From positions 1,054,001 to 1,118,000 of the forward strand of contig JBLWXV010000001.1 in NCBI GenBank assembly GCA_048267245.1: a stretch of DNA of 64,000 nt. Direction: 5' to 3'. Position numbers and translations under genes: made by a program. The DNA is from JBLWXV01 sp048267245 (GTDB taxonomy: Bacteria > Bdellovibrionota > Bacteriovoracia > Bacteriovoracales > Bacteriovoracaceae). The notes beneath the pieces were generated by a model that saw only the letters and a list, made by a program, of their open reading frames with translations, was not told the origin of the DNA and did no database searches. Numbering within the stretch: the first letter of the stretch is position 1; each line of letters opens with the position of its first letter. Below are positions 16,583-25,665 of this stretch, piece after piece.

Positions 16583-17527
16583 ATGGAGCCGAATAGGCCT
16601 TTTGAGTTTTCACTCGATCAGCTTGCTAGCGAAACGCTGGCCCTTACTGAATCAATGTCGTCGCTCTTTAAAGAGGAGCTCGATGGATTTGATCGCGACT
16701 TTAATTATTCACGCAAATATGAAGAACCTATCGTCGATGACTTTGTGGCAAAAGTTAGTGCCCCAAGTTTTTTCACTGACCAGGACCAGGACCAAGACGA
16801 AGTCGAAGTCGAAGACGAAGAAGTCTCTCCCCCCAAGGCAAGCGACTACCCAGAAGCCCCAGGTGTCGTCTATCACTTGCAAGTAGGTGTTTCGACCTTC
16901 GCCATTCGCGCGATTGCCACTAGTGATATTGATGAGACCATGATCTACCTGCGCTCAGGTGAGCCTGGACTTTTGTCGTCACTTAAACTTGAGCCTAGCG
17001 ATGGGGAATTTCAAGATCTCAGCTCGGTTAGATTCTTTGAAACGGAGTCAGTGGAGCTGGCGCAGATGGTGACTGATCAGCTCGCCAATCGCCGCTTTCC
17101 GCGGGTGGAAGATCAGCTTTGCAATCTAAGTGACCCCGGCTTTAGTTGGTGGCTCGCCGAAGAGGAAAATAAATTTACGATTTACTATAAGTCACATGGT
17201 CTTGGCCGTGAGGAGCGCTTTTTAAAATTGGGTCCGGTAGGAGATAGAATGATTCACTCCAAGCGGATGCAGGCACTGCGCCCCTTACTGCAAGGTCTCT
17301 TTCCCATTAAAGAGTGGGTGAGTACTGATAAGGTTTTTAGCGTGGAGTGTGTAGGAAACCACCCTGGCTATGAACTCTTTAAAAAACTCTTCACTCATGG
17401 GCACTGGCCAAAGGATCACGCGGCTTTTGGGGCCAATCGCTTAGGCGTGACGCTCTACCTTCACTTACAAGAGGTCTCTACTATGCGCGCTTTTTGGGCG
17501 CAGGTGGATAGTGAAGTAAAAGCATAG
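16583..17527 (+). CDS. Hypothetical protein with acidic linker
   Basis: Encodes 314 residues; ATG seven bases after a GGAGG site. Residues 1-60 are polar helix-forming; residues 65-80 are a run of Asp/Glu/Gln (TDQDQDQDEVEVEDEE) that is repetitive at DNA level; the rest looks like a compact mixed alpha/beta domain (VVYHLQVGVSTFAIRA, then a Trp-rich WWLAEEE region). No signal peptide or membrane helix. I do not recognise a family. It precedes the septum-formation protein by about 115 bases on the same strand. Confidence 0.75.
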   Translation: MEPNRPFEFSLDQLASETLALTESMSSLFKEELDGFDRDFNYSRKYEEPIVDDFVAKVSAPSFFTDQDQDQDEVEVEDEEVSPPKASDYPEAPGVVYHLQVGVSTFAIRAIATSDIDETMIYLRSGEPGLLSSLKLEPSDGEFQDLSSVRFFETESVELAQMVTDQLANRRFPRVEDQLCNLSDPGFSWWLAEEENKFTIYYKSHGLGREERFLKLGPVGDRMIHSKRMQALRPLLQGLFPIKEWVSTDKVFSVECVGNHPGYELFKKLFTHGHWPKDHAAFGANRLGVTLYLHLQEVSTMRAFWAQVDSEVKA

Positions 17528-17640
17528 GGTACTCGTAACTGAGGAGAAATACTGGCCGGCCTCTTGTGGCGAGTTTCATCTCAGGTTATTATGAAAACAG
17601 TCGGAATGGATTCCAACTGGTTAAAAACAGGACGTTTTTC

Positions 17641-18384
17641 ATGGATCAAACATCCTTTACGCAGACGATTGGCCCAGATCGTCTACAAAAGGCCATCGAG
17701 CGCAATCGCCGCAAGCAAGAACTTAGAGGACTGCGCTCTTCAACATCATCACTCTCATCAGCTAGCTTTTCTAATGACGCGATCGAAGTAGGCGCGAGTA
17801 GTCGCCCTTGGAGTCCTCCTTCAAGCTCGGCAAGCCCTATTAGAACTGCCAGCCGCCGTAGCGCCCCTAAGCCAACCACCAGTGAAGTGGCGGTCGTCTC
17901 TCCAAGTGCGACTACCAGAAAGACGGTGGCCACTGGGGATCAGCTCGAGTTTTCAACGAGCCTTCGCACTTCTCCAAGTCGTGCACCCGCGAAACCTTCC
18001 TATACATCAGCTAAGCGCAAAGTTAAGACTAAGAGCAAAGGCAATGATCGCTTCTCAAATATCATGCTCAAAAGTGCGTGGGCTTTTTGTGGCTTTCTTC
18101 TATTGCGCTTAATTTTCTCAGGTGGCGGAATCCTCGATTACAACGAGAGAAAGAGCATGCTTGAAGGGCGTGAGCACGAGATTGAAAATATCAAACTCGA
18201 CAATCAAAGAACCTTGGCCGAGATTGACCTCATTCAAAAAGATTCTTCTACTCAAAAGAAGCTAGTGCGAGATCACTTGGGCTTTATTGCTCGCGATGAG
18301 TATCTGATTATTTTTCAGAAAGATAACTCTCGAGGGCAGGAGAGCTTCTCCATTGAAGACGAGAGCCTATCTGCCAGTCTTTAG
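17641..18384 (+). CDS. Septum formation initiator (FtsB/DivIC-like) protein
   Basis: Encodes 247 residues from ATG 17641; an in-frame GTG at 17566 would add 25 residues, and neither start has a convincing ribosome-binding site. The first 130 residues are Ser/Thr/Arg/Pro-rich and probably disordered. A membrane helix (about residues 140-160, AWAFCGFLLLRLIF) is followed by a periplasmic coiled coil (REHEIENIKLDNQRTLAEID) and the family's KKLVRDHLGFIARDEYLIIF end. This architecture matches FtsB/DivIC, which bridge FtsL and FtsQ in the divisome, but with an unusually long cytoplasmic tail. The 3' end overlaps the convergent lipoprotein gene by 77 bases. Confidence 0.8.
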   Translation: MDQTSFTQTIGPDRLQKAIERNRRKQELRGLRSSTSSLSSASFSNDAIEVGASSRPWSPPSSSASPIRTASRRSAPKPTTSEVAVVSPSATTRKTVATGDQLEFSTSLRTSPSRAPAKPSYTSAKRKVKTKSKGNDRFSNIMLKSAWAFCGFLLLRLIFSGGGILDYNERKSMLEGREHEIENIKLDNQRTLAEIDLIQKDSSTQKKLVRDHLGFIARDEYLIIFQKDNSRGQESFSIEDESLSASL

Positions 18385-18814
18385 TGAGATTCTCGCTCGC
18401 TTTCAATTCTAAAACATGCTGCGCGTAAATATCCCTGGTGCGATAGATTTGCACCAGGTCCTCATTGCGACCGGGATGTGCAGGGACGTTGCGCTCAATG
18501 TGAACGATAGATAAGTCCGGATCGAGAAAAATAATATCTAAATTAAAATAAGTGTCAGGCATCCAAAAGCGTCTAGGCCCAACCTTGGAATAAACGAACA
18601 ATAGACCTTGTGAGTCAGGCCAAGCTTCGGGCTTAATTGTCGACAAACCATTTTGCTGATCAATTTCGGAGATCGCCATGCGAATGGGAATTTCTCTTCC
18701 ATCCGGCAGCGCCATCGTCGCCTTTGGCAAGTGCGAGAGTGGAGTTGTTGTTTGACAGCCGGTCAGCGAGAAAAAAAGAAGTAGGCCGAAAAGAAAAGTT
18801 AGTGCTTTTCCCAT
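18308..18814 (-). CDS. DUF192-family lipoprotein
   Basis: Encodes 168 residues. A lipoprotein signal (MGKALTFLFGLLLFFSLTGC, cysteine at 20) precedes a DUF192 domain: LPDGREIPIRMAISE, GLLFVYSKVGPRRFWMPDTYFNLDIIFLD and HIERNVPAH. DUF192 proteins are small extracytoplasmic beta domains of unknown function. The gene is divergent from aspS and its last 77 bases run antisense to the septum gene's C-terminal codons. Confidence 0.88.
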   Translation of the reverse strand: MGKALTFLFGLLLFFSLTGCQTTTPLSHLPKATMALPDGREIPIRMAISEIDQQNGLSTIKPEAWPDSQGLLFVYSKVGPRRFWMPDTYFNLDIIFLDPDLSIVHIERNVPAHPGRNEDLVQIYRTRDIYAQHVLELKASENLTKDWQIGSRLQWRSSPALESYLSEK

Positions 18815-18888
18815 GAAAAATCCCCCAAGGTAAGCTATAACAAAGGCTTACTCCCAGTAGAATAGGGAGCATCGATAGGAGTTGGCAA

Positions 18889-20685
18889 ATGAAGAAAAAA
18901 TTGAGTGGCCTCTTGAGATCTCACACCTGTGGTGACCTCAGAGTTCAGGACGTTGGCACGACCGTCACACTTTGTGGTTGGGTCAATAAAACGCGCGATC
19001 TTGGAGGGCTTACTTTCATCGATCTTCGCGATAAGTTCGGAGTCACTCAGCTCAACTTCGATTCGTTCAAAGGCGATCTTACTAAGCTTAAGGACTGCTC
19101 GCTTGAGAGTGTGATTAAGGTCACTGGTCTCGTGCGCGAGCGTCCAGAGTCTGCTCGCAATTCAAAAATGGATACAGGTGAAGTTGAAGTGGCCGTTCAC
19201 GAGCTTGAAGTGATGTCGACCAACAACATTGAAAAGATTCCCTTTCTTCCCTATGGAGCGACGGAAGCCACTGAAGACCTTAAGCTTCGCTACCGCTACC
19301 TCGACCTAAGAACTAAAAAACTACAAGACATTCTTCGACTTCGCTCGAGAACGACGACACAAGTTCGCCGCATTCTCGATGAACTAGATTTCGTAGAGGT
19401 GGAAACACCCATTCTTTATAAGTCGACACCTGAAGGAGCGCGCGACTATATTGTTCCTTCCCGCGTACACCCAGGCGAAGTCTACGCGCTTCCACAATCT
19501 CCCCAGACTCTAAAGCAGCTGCTCATGATTGGAGGAACAGATAAGTACTTCCAAATTTGTAAGTGCTTTCGCGACGAAGACCTTCGCGCTGACCGCCAGC
19601 CAGAATTCTCTCAAATTGATATTGAGGTGAGTTTTGCTACTCAGGAATATATTAGAAATCTCGTGCATGAAATTATTCGCCCGCTCTTTGGACTTGGGGC
19701 TGATTTTCAGATGCCGATCATGACTTACTTTGAAGCGATGAATATCTATGGTTCAGATAAGCCAGATACTCGCTTTGGTCTCAAGCAAAAAATGGTCAAC
19801 GATATTTTCGCTGACACAGGCTTTGGAGTTTTTAAATCAGCGATCGAAGCTGGCGGCCTAGTAAAGGCGATGTTTGTTCCGGCCGAAATGGGAAGCTTCA
19901 CTCGCAAAGATACAGATGCTATGCCAACTATTGTGAAGCCCTATGGCGGCAAGGGTGTAGCGTTCTTTAAAGTTGAAAATGGCGCAGTATCAGGTGGGAT
20001 TTCTAAATTCATTACCGATGACAATCTCGCTAAGCTTGGTGCACTCGTAGATGAGGGCAGTGCTGCTAATGGAACATGGCTCTTTGTCGCCGACGCTAGC
20101 GAAGATGTCGTTCACGCCTCAAGTGATGCTCTAAGGCGCTCACTTGGTCGCTCACTTGGACTTATTAAGCCTGGCTATTCATTCTTGTGGGTCACAGACT
20201 TCCCACTTCTAGAGTGGGTTGCAGATGAGAATCGCTACGTTGCTCGCCACCACCCATTTACTTCTCCTAAAGTGAATGAGATGGAAAAATTTCTCAAAGC
20301 TTCTCCAACAGATCCAGCGTTGAAGGATCTCTGCGCGGAAGCCTACGACGTTGTTTGCAATGGTTATGAGCTGGGCGGTGGTTCAATCAGAATTCACAAC
20401 CAGAAAGTGCAAGACCAAATGTTCAAAGTGCTTGGCTTTAGTGAAGAGGATAAGCAGTCTCAATTTGGCTTCTTCCTCGAAGCCTTGAGCTACGGAACAC
20501 CGGCCCACGGTGGTCTTGCTTTTGGTCTTGATCGCCTCGTGATGCTTCTTGCGGGCACTGATAATATCCGCGACGTCATTGCCTTTCCAAAGACCAATGC
20601 CGCCAAGGACTTGATGGCCGGGGCCCCGAGCCGCCCTCATGATGCTCAAACTAAAGAACTTCACTTTGAGTGGCTTAAAAAATAG
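18889..20685 (+). CDS. aspS: Aspartyl-tRNA synthetase
   Basis: Encodes 598 residues, the bacterial size with an inserted GAD domain. The N-terminal OB-fold reads anticodons (VTLCGWVNKTRDLGG); class II motif 2 is FRDEDLRADRQPEFSQIDIE and motif 3 is GLAFGLDRLVMLL, followed by IRDVIAFPKT. It charges tRNA-Asp. The leucine in RDLGG matches discriminating enzymes; non-discriminating ones usually have histidine there, so it is probably Asp-specific, though this is one residue. AGGAG lies seven bases before the ATG. Confidence 0.97.
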   Translation: MKKKLSGLLRSHTCGDLRVQDVGTTVTLCGWVNKTRDLGGLTFIDLRDKFGVTQLNFDSFKGDLTKLKDCSLESVIKVTGLVRERPESARNSKMDTGEVEVAVHELEVMSTNNIEKIPFLPYGATEATEDLKLRYRYLDLRTKKLQDILRLRSRTTTQVRRILDELDFVEVETPILYKSTPEGARDYIVPSRVHPGEVYALPQSPQTLKQLLMIGGTDKYFQICKCFRDEDLRADRQPEFSQIDIEVSFATQEYIRNLVHEIIRPLFGLGADFQMPIMTYFEAMNIYGSDKPDTRFGLKQKMVNDIFADTGFGVFKSAIEAGGLVKAMFVPAEMGSFTRKDTDAMPTIVKPYGGKGVAFFKVENGAVSGGISKFITDDNLAKLGALVDEGSAANGTWLFVADASEDVVHASSDALRRSLGRSLGLIKPGYSFLWVTDFPLLEWVADENRYVARHHPFTSPKVNEMEKFLKASPTDPALKDLCAEAYDVVCNGYELGGGSIRIHNQKVQDQMFKVLGFSEEDKQSQFGFFLEALSYGTPAHGGLAFGLDRLVMLLAGTDNIRDVIAFPKTNAAKDLMAGAPSRPHDAQTKELHFEWLKK

Positions 20686-20711
20686 AATTATTTCGATAGT
20701 TTAGAGAGCTT

Positions 20712-20744
20712 GAGTTTTCTTGTCGGATAACCGACAAGAAACTC
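20712..20744 (+). repeat. 14-bp hairpin ending at the start codon of the UbiB-like gene
   Basis: GAGTTTTCTTGTCGG (20712-20726) and CCGACAAGAAACTC (20731-20744) pair over 14 bp with one bulged T and an ATAA loop. The right arm touches the ATG at 20745. No T-run follows, so it is not a standard terminator of aspS. Because no separate ribosome-binding site exists, the stem probably restricts translation of the downstream gene. Confidence 0.75.
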
Positions 20745-22799
20745 ATGTCTCTTTTAAAAAAGACCACATTTCTAAGTCTCGTCTTAGCTCTTTTTCTAAG
20801 TGCATGCTCAACCTATGAGCGCACGCCTTCAAATTTCGACTTTTCTACACTAACGGCTGATAACCTAACTCCAGAGTTCTTTGAAATTACTGCTAAGGAC
20901 AGAGAGGTGATGCAATTTAACGTGCTTCGCTTTTTACTCGACGCGAGCTTTGAGAGTGATGAAGTGAAATTATCTCGGGCCCGCGACGCCAGAGATTACT
21001 TCTATCAAACAAGTGCAAAAATTCTTCGCAACTACATGGCGGCAAAGTCCGGTGAACCAAGGCCGTTTGAAATATCTCACCCCCCCGCCTGGACACTTCG
21101 AACTGATGTTAATTATCTCATGAATGAAGTGGAGCAGAGTGCAGATAGACTCTCGCCAGAGATGGTTGAAGCGGGCAGAAAGCTCTTTAATTTGGTCGAC
21201 ATTGAATCTCTGCCTGTTCAGCTGCTTCCTCCTGAGATCAACCGCAAGGATACTTTGGCCTTCCTAGCTGAGCTTCAAAAGAGCGATTCTGATGAAGGGC
21301 AAATGCTGATGCTCATGAGTCGTTTTGAAGGTGAAGTAAGTGTTTACTTTGATAGAGTTAAAAATATTGGAAGCGAGCTAGCCTCACACCCAGATATTGA
21401 TCTAGGAGATCCTGAAGCCACAAAGTTTCTCAAGCTCTTTCTCGATCACTACTATCAAAATGTTGATGCAGACGTTCTTAAAACGATTCTCTTTGATGTC
21501 ATGATGCTCGGACATGAGCCGACCCCTCTTGAGGGGGCGCAGATCATGTTTAAAAACTCTGGGCCTGGACTTGGTAAGGGACTCCAGCAACTTGGCAAAG
21601 AACCCTCAATGGGAAAAGCTCTCTCCGAAGTTTTAGAAGCCCTGGAGGATGCTGGCAAGGTTGTCCCGCACTACATGGTTTCTGAAATTCTAGCTAAAGA
21701 CCCAGGCGGATTTATTTTTGATGAAGTCGCGAAGTCACCGCTGGGAACTGGAACGGTTGCGCAGGTTCAAAAGGCCATGCTCGAGCGCGATGGGGCACTT
21801 ATTCCCGTGGCCGTTCGCTTTTTTAAGCCTGGTATTGAAGAGCGCGCGGCAGATGATATTCGAATTCTCTCAAGCTTTGTGACAAAACTTCAAAATGAAA
21901 GCTTACTTGAGCCCGCAATGATTCCTCAGGCCGAGAAGTTAGTGAGCTCTCTTAAAGATTTCCTCTACCAAGAACTTGATATGAAAGCGACTTTGGTCAA
22001 CCAAAGAAAAGCCGCTGAGGTGTATGCAAAAAAGCTAACGACTCAAGTGGCAGGCAAGAGTTATGAAGTTGAATTTATTGTGCCTAAACTCTATGAAGCA
22101 CAGAACTCAAGCGCTCAGAGCAAGCTTCATGTTCAAGAATTTTTACCTCCCAAAACAAAATTTTCAAAACTAAAGTCGCGGGCCTACCGCGAAGCAATTT
22201 CCAACTCTCTTTTTGAACTCTTCTTTAGAGAGGCCCTTTTTGGAACTGGCTTTATGCACTCAGACCTCCATCAGGGAAATTTCACCGTCCTAGAGTCTAA
22301 GGGAAATAAGGCTAAGGTGGCCATCTACGACTATGGCATGGCCCATACCCTCTCAATGGAGGCGAGAAGATCATTTCTCCTAATTGGTGCTGGGGCAGAG
22401 CTTAGCGAGGCACCACTGCTTGCCTCGGGGATGAAGAGTTTTCAAAAAGGTGTGAAGCGCTCAGAACTTAAGGCGCTAGAGAAATTAATTAAGGCAGAGC
22501 TTAGTCAAAATGGACAAAAGTCAGCCGAAGACTGGATCGTCTGGGGCTTGCAGCACGGCCATCTTGAAAGCTCTGAGCTTGGGACAATGGCCCGTGGCTC
22601 ACTTCTCATTTGGCAGCTTCCAAAAAAACTTGGATTGGCCGCAGAGATGGAGGACTTTCTTGAACAAATTGTGCAGGAAGAAGTTAAGAAGTCCGCAGGC
22701 AAGGCAGACTTTCCTCTCACAAAGGGCGATCGACTCAATCTCATCACAAAGGCGATAAAGGGAAGCTGCTTTGATATGATGAGAAAGCTCTTTAGGTAA
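20745..22799 (+). CDS. UbiB/ABC1-kinase-like lipoprotein
   Basis: Encodes 684 residues. The signal peptide ends in LFLSAC (Cys21), predicting an exported lipoprotein. Residues about 270-560 show the UbiB/ABC1 (ADCK) fold: a KGLQQL stretch recalling KxGQ, LGTGTVAQV (333-341) for the Ala-rich loop, VAVR with Arg358 where the family has ATP-binding lysine, QELDMK, HSDLHQGN (Asp507) and DYGM (Asp529). The catalytic and metal-binding aspartates are kept, the lysine is not. UbiB proteins are normally cytoplasmic-face membrane proteins needed for ubiquinone synthesis, so an exported copy without access to ATP is odd. It may be a pseudokinase. Confidence 0.8.
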   Translation: MSLLKKTTFLSLVLALFLSACSTYERTPSNFDFSTLTADNLTPEFFEITAKDREVMQFNVLRFLLDASFESDEVKLSRARDARDYFYQTSAKILRNYMAAKSGEPRPFEISHPPAWTLRTDVNYLMNEVEQSADRLSPEMVEAGRKLFNLVDIESLPVQLLPPEINRKDTLAFLAELQKSDSDEGQMLMLMSRFEGEVSVYFDRVKNIGSELASHPDIDLGDPEATKFLKLFLDHYYQNVDADVLKTILFDVMMLGHEPTPLEGAQIMFKNSGPGLGKGLQQLGKEPSMGKALSEVLEALEDAGKVVPHYMVSEILAKDPGGFIFDEVAKSPLGTGTVAQVQKAMLERDGALIPVAVRFFKPGIEERAADDIRILSSFVTKLQNESLLEPAMIPQAEKLVSSLKDFLYQELDMKATLVNQRKAAEVYAKKLTTQVAGKSYEVEFIVPKLYEAQNSSAQSKLHVQEFLPPKTKFSKLKSRAYREAISNSLFELFFREALFGTGFMHSDLHQGNFTVLESKGNKAKVAIYDYGMAHTLSMEARRSFLLIGAGAELSEAPLLASGMKSFQKGVKRSELKALEKLIKAELSQNGQKSAEDWIVWGLQHGHLESSELGTMARGSLLIWQLPKKLGLAAEMEDFLEQIVQEEVKKSAGKADFPLTKGDRLNLITKAIKGSCFDMMRKLFR

Positions 22800-22881
22800 A
22801 AGTCTTCCCTGACAAATATCATTATTGAGTGTGGGCGAACTATGGTAGCGTGTGTGATTACCCAAAGATTTTGGATGCCCT

Positions 22882-23895
22882 ATGAAAATTGCTTTTTTTA
22901 ATACCCATCACTTTGATAAAGATGCTTTCTTGGCAGTTAATTCCAGATACAATCTACAAATTGATTTTTTTGAAACTTCTCTTAATTCGAAGACTGTAGG
23001 TCTGGCTCAAGGATACGAGGTTGTCTGCTCTTTTGTGAATGATAAGCTTGACGAGGCTTGCTTAGAGATATTGGCCAGCCTTGGGGTGAAGATGATTGCC
23101 CTTCGCTCGGCAGGATTTAATCACGTAGACTTAGTCGCGGCCGATCGGCTGGGACTACTTGTCACTCGAGTTCCTGCTTATTCGCCCAATGCGATTGCAG
23201 AGTTTGCGGTGGGACTTCTCTTGGGACTTAATCGCAAAATTCATAAAGCTTACCTGCGTGTGCGCGAGCAAAACTTTTCCCTTGATGGTTTGGTGGGGTT
23301 TGATCTCAACCAAAAAACCGTAGGAGTCGTGGGCTCTGGAAAAATTGGAAAAATATTTGCTCGGGTGATGTGTTCCTTTGGCGCTCAAGTCCTGGTCTTT
23401 GACTTAAATCGCGATCCAGAACTTGAATCTCTACCCGGCGTTAAATATGTGGGCTTTCAAGAGCTTTGTAAGAGATCAGATATTATTTCTCTTCACATTC
23501 CACTCACACCGAGTACCTATCACATCATTGGTCAAGAATCTCTTAACTCGATGAAGAAGGGTGTCTTTATTATTAACACAGGTCGGGGTGCACTCATTGA
23601 CGCCAAAGCACTTATTGAAGCTCTCAAAGAGGGAAGTGTGGGCGGCGCTGCCCTTGATGTCTACGAAGAAGAGGAGAATATCTTCTTTTCAGATCTCTCA
23701 GATAAAATTTTAAAGGACGATACCCTGGCCAGGTTGATGAGCTTTCCCAATGTTCTTCTCACTTCACATCAGGCCTTCCTCACTCAAGAGGCCCTTGAAA
23801 ATATCGCTACTTCAACACTTGGAAGTATCGATGAGTTTTTGAAAACCGGAAAGGTTGAGGGCGAGCAGGTCGTTAGTTCTAAGCGCTACCGCTAA
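22882..23895 (+). CDS. ldhA: D-lactate dehydrogenase (D-2-hydroxyacid dehydrogenase family)
   Basis: Encodes 337 residues, normal for fermentative D-LDH. The NAD-binding GSGKIGKIFA loop, the catalytic Arg in NTGRGALID, Glu in ALDVYEEE and His in TSHQAFLT are all present; the N-terminal KIAFFNTHHFDK and RSAGFNHVD match E. coli LdhA. It reduces pyruvate to D-lactate with NADH. The gene is a monocistron with its own terminator. Confidence 0.92.
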   Translation: MKIAFFNTHHFDKDAFLAVNSRYNLQIDFFETSLNSKTVGLAQGYEVVCSFVNDKLDEACLEILASLGVKMIALRSAGFNHVDLVAADRLGLLVTRVPAYSPNAIAEFAVGLLLGLNRKIHKAYLRVREQNFSLDGLVGFDLNQKTVGVVGSGKIGKIFARVMCSFGAQVLVFDLNRDPELESLPGVKYVGFQELCKRSDIISLHIPLTPSTYHIIGQESLNSMKKGVFIINTGRGALIDAKALIEALKEGSVGGAALDVYEEEENIFFSDLSDKILKDDTLARLMSFPNVLLTSHQAFLTQEALENIATSTLGSIDEFLKTGKVEGEQVVSSKRYR

Positions 23896-23926
23896 TTCAG
23901 TGATTACTGAGTGGTTAGCATTTTTT
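23891..23926 (+). terminator. Intrinsic terminator of ldhA
   Basis: Outer stem GCTAA/TTAGC (23891-23895 with 23915-23919) encloses TCAGT-GATT-ACTGA; A then TTTTTT follows. It overlaps the ldhA stop codon. Confidence 0.75.
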
Positions 23927-23963
23927 AAGCTTAGCACGTTTATAATTCTGGTAGAATATACCT

Positions 23964-24515
23964 ATGTATAGATCGGCCCTATTTTTTACCCTGTTATTAC
24001 TCACGCATTCTTTTGTTAGCTGTATTGATAGTCGTTTTAGTAAGGATTCTGAGCAAATTATTATTGAGAGAATTAAGAGTGATATCCCCGATGAACTCTT
24101 TAAATCTAACCCTAACTCTAGGGAATATATTTCATTGATTATTGAGGACTCGGTCAGGGTTCTATCTCTAGAAGATGTATCTAATGAGAGGTTGCATCTT
24201 TACTTTGATGACTTAGAGGCAAATGCTAGTTGTGCTTTGTTTTTTAGAGGAAGTTACGAAAAAAAATATGATGTCTTTGAATATCTTCCCATTCTTCTCT
24301 CGGTTAATAAGAGACTACCTCTTCGCTTCATATTTCTGGAGGCGCAATGGAAGCAAAGTAAGGGAAGAGAATTAGGGTACCGCTCAGAGGATGGTAGGCA
24401 ATTGCGTAATTCCTGTAAGGCTATTACGAGTCTTTCTGATAATGAATTAAAAGATCTAGAAGCTAACTGGGAGAGTACTTTGAAGGTATTAGTTAGTATT
24501 AGGAAGACTCAGTGA
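23964..24515 (+). CDS. Small lipoprotein, unknown function
   Basis: Encodes 183 residues. The signal peptide ends in HSFVSC (Cys20), a lipobox. The mature part is charged and mostly helical, with two further cysteines (ASCALFF, RNSCKAI). I do not recognise a family. Base composition is clearly more AT-rich than flanking genes and codons such as AGG, ATA and AGT are common. The stop overlaps the next gene's GTG start by 4 bases, so the two are coupled. Confidence 0.75.
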   Translation: MYRSALFFTLLLLTHSFVSCIDSRFSKDSEQIIIERIKSDIPDELFKSNPNSREYISLIIEDSVRVLSLEDVSNERLHLYFDDLEANASCALFFRGSYEKKYDVFEYLPILLSVNKRLPLRFIFLEAQWKQSKGRELGYRSEDGRQLRNSCKAITSLSDNELKDLEANWESTLKVLVSIRKTQ

Positions 24516-24961
24516 GGATCCTAATGCTGTTGGTTTTACTGTCTTTCTCTTTACTTTCATCTTGTATTTCAAAAAGAGATCAATTTCTCAGTGAATATCC
24601 AGAGATTCAGCCTTTGGCCAATAAGTGTTTAAGCAAGGCAGATTTTGACAGTTGTTACAATGTCGGGATGTTTGCAATGAAAAGGGAGAATCGTACTATC
24701 TCAAAAAGTTTTTTTAGCATTAGTTGCGAAAGTAATCATGCAGATAGCTGTTTTGAACTTGGAAATCTCACAAATAATGAAAATCAAAAAGTTAATTATT
24801 TTCATCAATCTTGTGTTTACGGAAGCTGGCAATCTTGTCAGTGGCTATCGAGTTACTATGCAAAAATGGGTAATCGCATTCACGAAGTGAAGTATAACTA
24901 TGTTGGTTGTATGCTTCGTTTTAATAAAGATACCTGTGGAGCTAAACCGGTAGGATTATAG
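24512..24961 (+). CDS. Cysteine-rich Sel1-like repeat lipoprotein
   Basis: Encodes 149 residues. After a lipobox (LLSSC, Cys18) come four cysteine pairs spaced 7-8 residues apart (CLSKADFDSC, CESNHADSC, CVYGSWQSC, CMLRFNKDTC), each in a helical-hairpin context. This is the pattern of Helicobacter cysteine-rich (Hcp) Sel1-like repeats, in which each pair forms a disulfide. Such proteins act as extracytoplasmic protein-binding scaffolds. GTG start overlaps the upstream lipoprotein's stop. AT-rich like its partner. Confidence 0.75.
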   Translation: MRILMLLVLLSFSLLSSCISKRDQFLSEYPEIQPLANKCLSKADFDSCYNVGMFAMKRENRTISKSFFSISCESNHADSCFELGNLTNNENQKVNYFHQSCVYGSWQSCQWLSSYYAKMGNRIHEVKYNYVGCMLRFNKDTCGAKPVGL

Positions 24962-24990
24962 TGATCTCTACTAAAGATCCTATTTCACAA

Positions 24991-25572
24991 TTAAGCGGCT
25001 TCGCGTGTCTTTGAGCCAGGGTCTTCTGGAAAGAGCAGCAGTTGAGCCGTTTGTGCTCTCTCTTCAAGCGCCGATTGGTCTTCGAGAGCTGCAATTGCTC
25101 TGAGTTCGTCCTCATCTGAGACAATCGTTCCTGAAATCCAGTCGGGCAGACCTTTTTGAGATTTTGAAAGAACAGGAATCATAAAAAGTAGTCCAGCACT
25201 CATATAGCACATGAAGTATCCCCAAGTGCGCATCATGGCTTCGCGAGGAGTGAGTGCTCCGCTGTGTTCATGGGGGCGATGAACACGCAGGTTCATGATC
25301 GACTTGCCAAGGGTGTGACCCTCGGTCAAAAGATAGCAGCAAAAGAAGTAGCCGACATAGCAGGCAAGGAGCATCGGAAGCTCAAAGCGACGAATCAATG
25401 GGCCCACTCCACTTTGCACTGACCCAGAAGCGTAGAGAAGCATTCCCGAGACAGCACTCTTCATAGTTAAGAGGGCGACTTTCTCAAAGATGCCAATGGC
25501 CATCAAATCGATAGAGAAGGCGATAATTCGTTTTTTTAGAAGCTTGCGTGATTTTTGTTTGCTCGTCATCAT
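24991..25572 (-). CDS. RDD-family membrane protein
   Basis: Encodes 193 residues. The family motif appears as RIIAFSIDLMAIG (Arg and Asp of the first helix; RRxxAxxxD) and continues through GHTLGKSIMNLRVHRP, the usual TLGKxxxxLRV. Three to four membrane helices. RDD proteins are thought to be transporters or membrane stress proteins. The C-terminal 40 residues are acidic and cytoplasmic. It converges with the lipoprotein pair with a 29-base gap. Confidence 0.85.
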   Translation of the reverse strand: MMTSKQKSRKLLKKRIIAFSIDLMAIGIFEKVALLTMKSAVSGMLLYASGSVQSGVGPLIRRFELPMLLACYVGYFFCCYLLTEGHTLGKSIMNLRVHRPHEHSGALTPREAMMRTWGYFMCYMSAGLLFMIPVLSKSQKGLPDWISGTIVSDEDELRAIAALEDQSALEERAQTAQLLLFPEDPGSKTREAA

Positions 25573-25665
25573 ACTTTGCTTATCGACTAAGCAAGTAGGC
25601 GGACTAAATTAATCAGAATTTTGTCGTCCGATGTGGAAAATATTGCTGAGAAATTTGAGTAGGTA

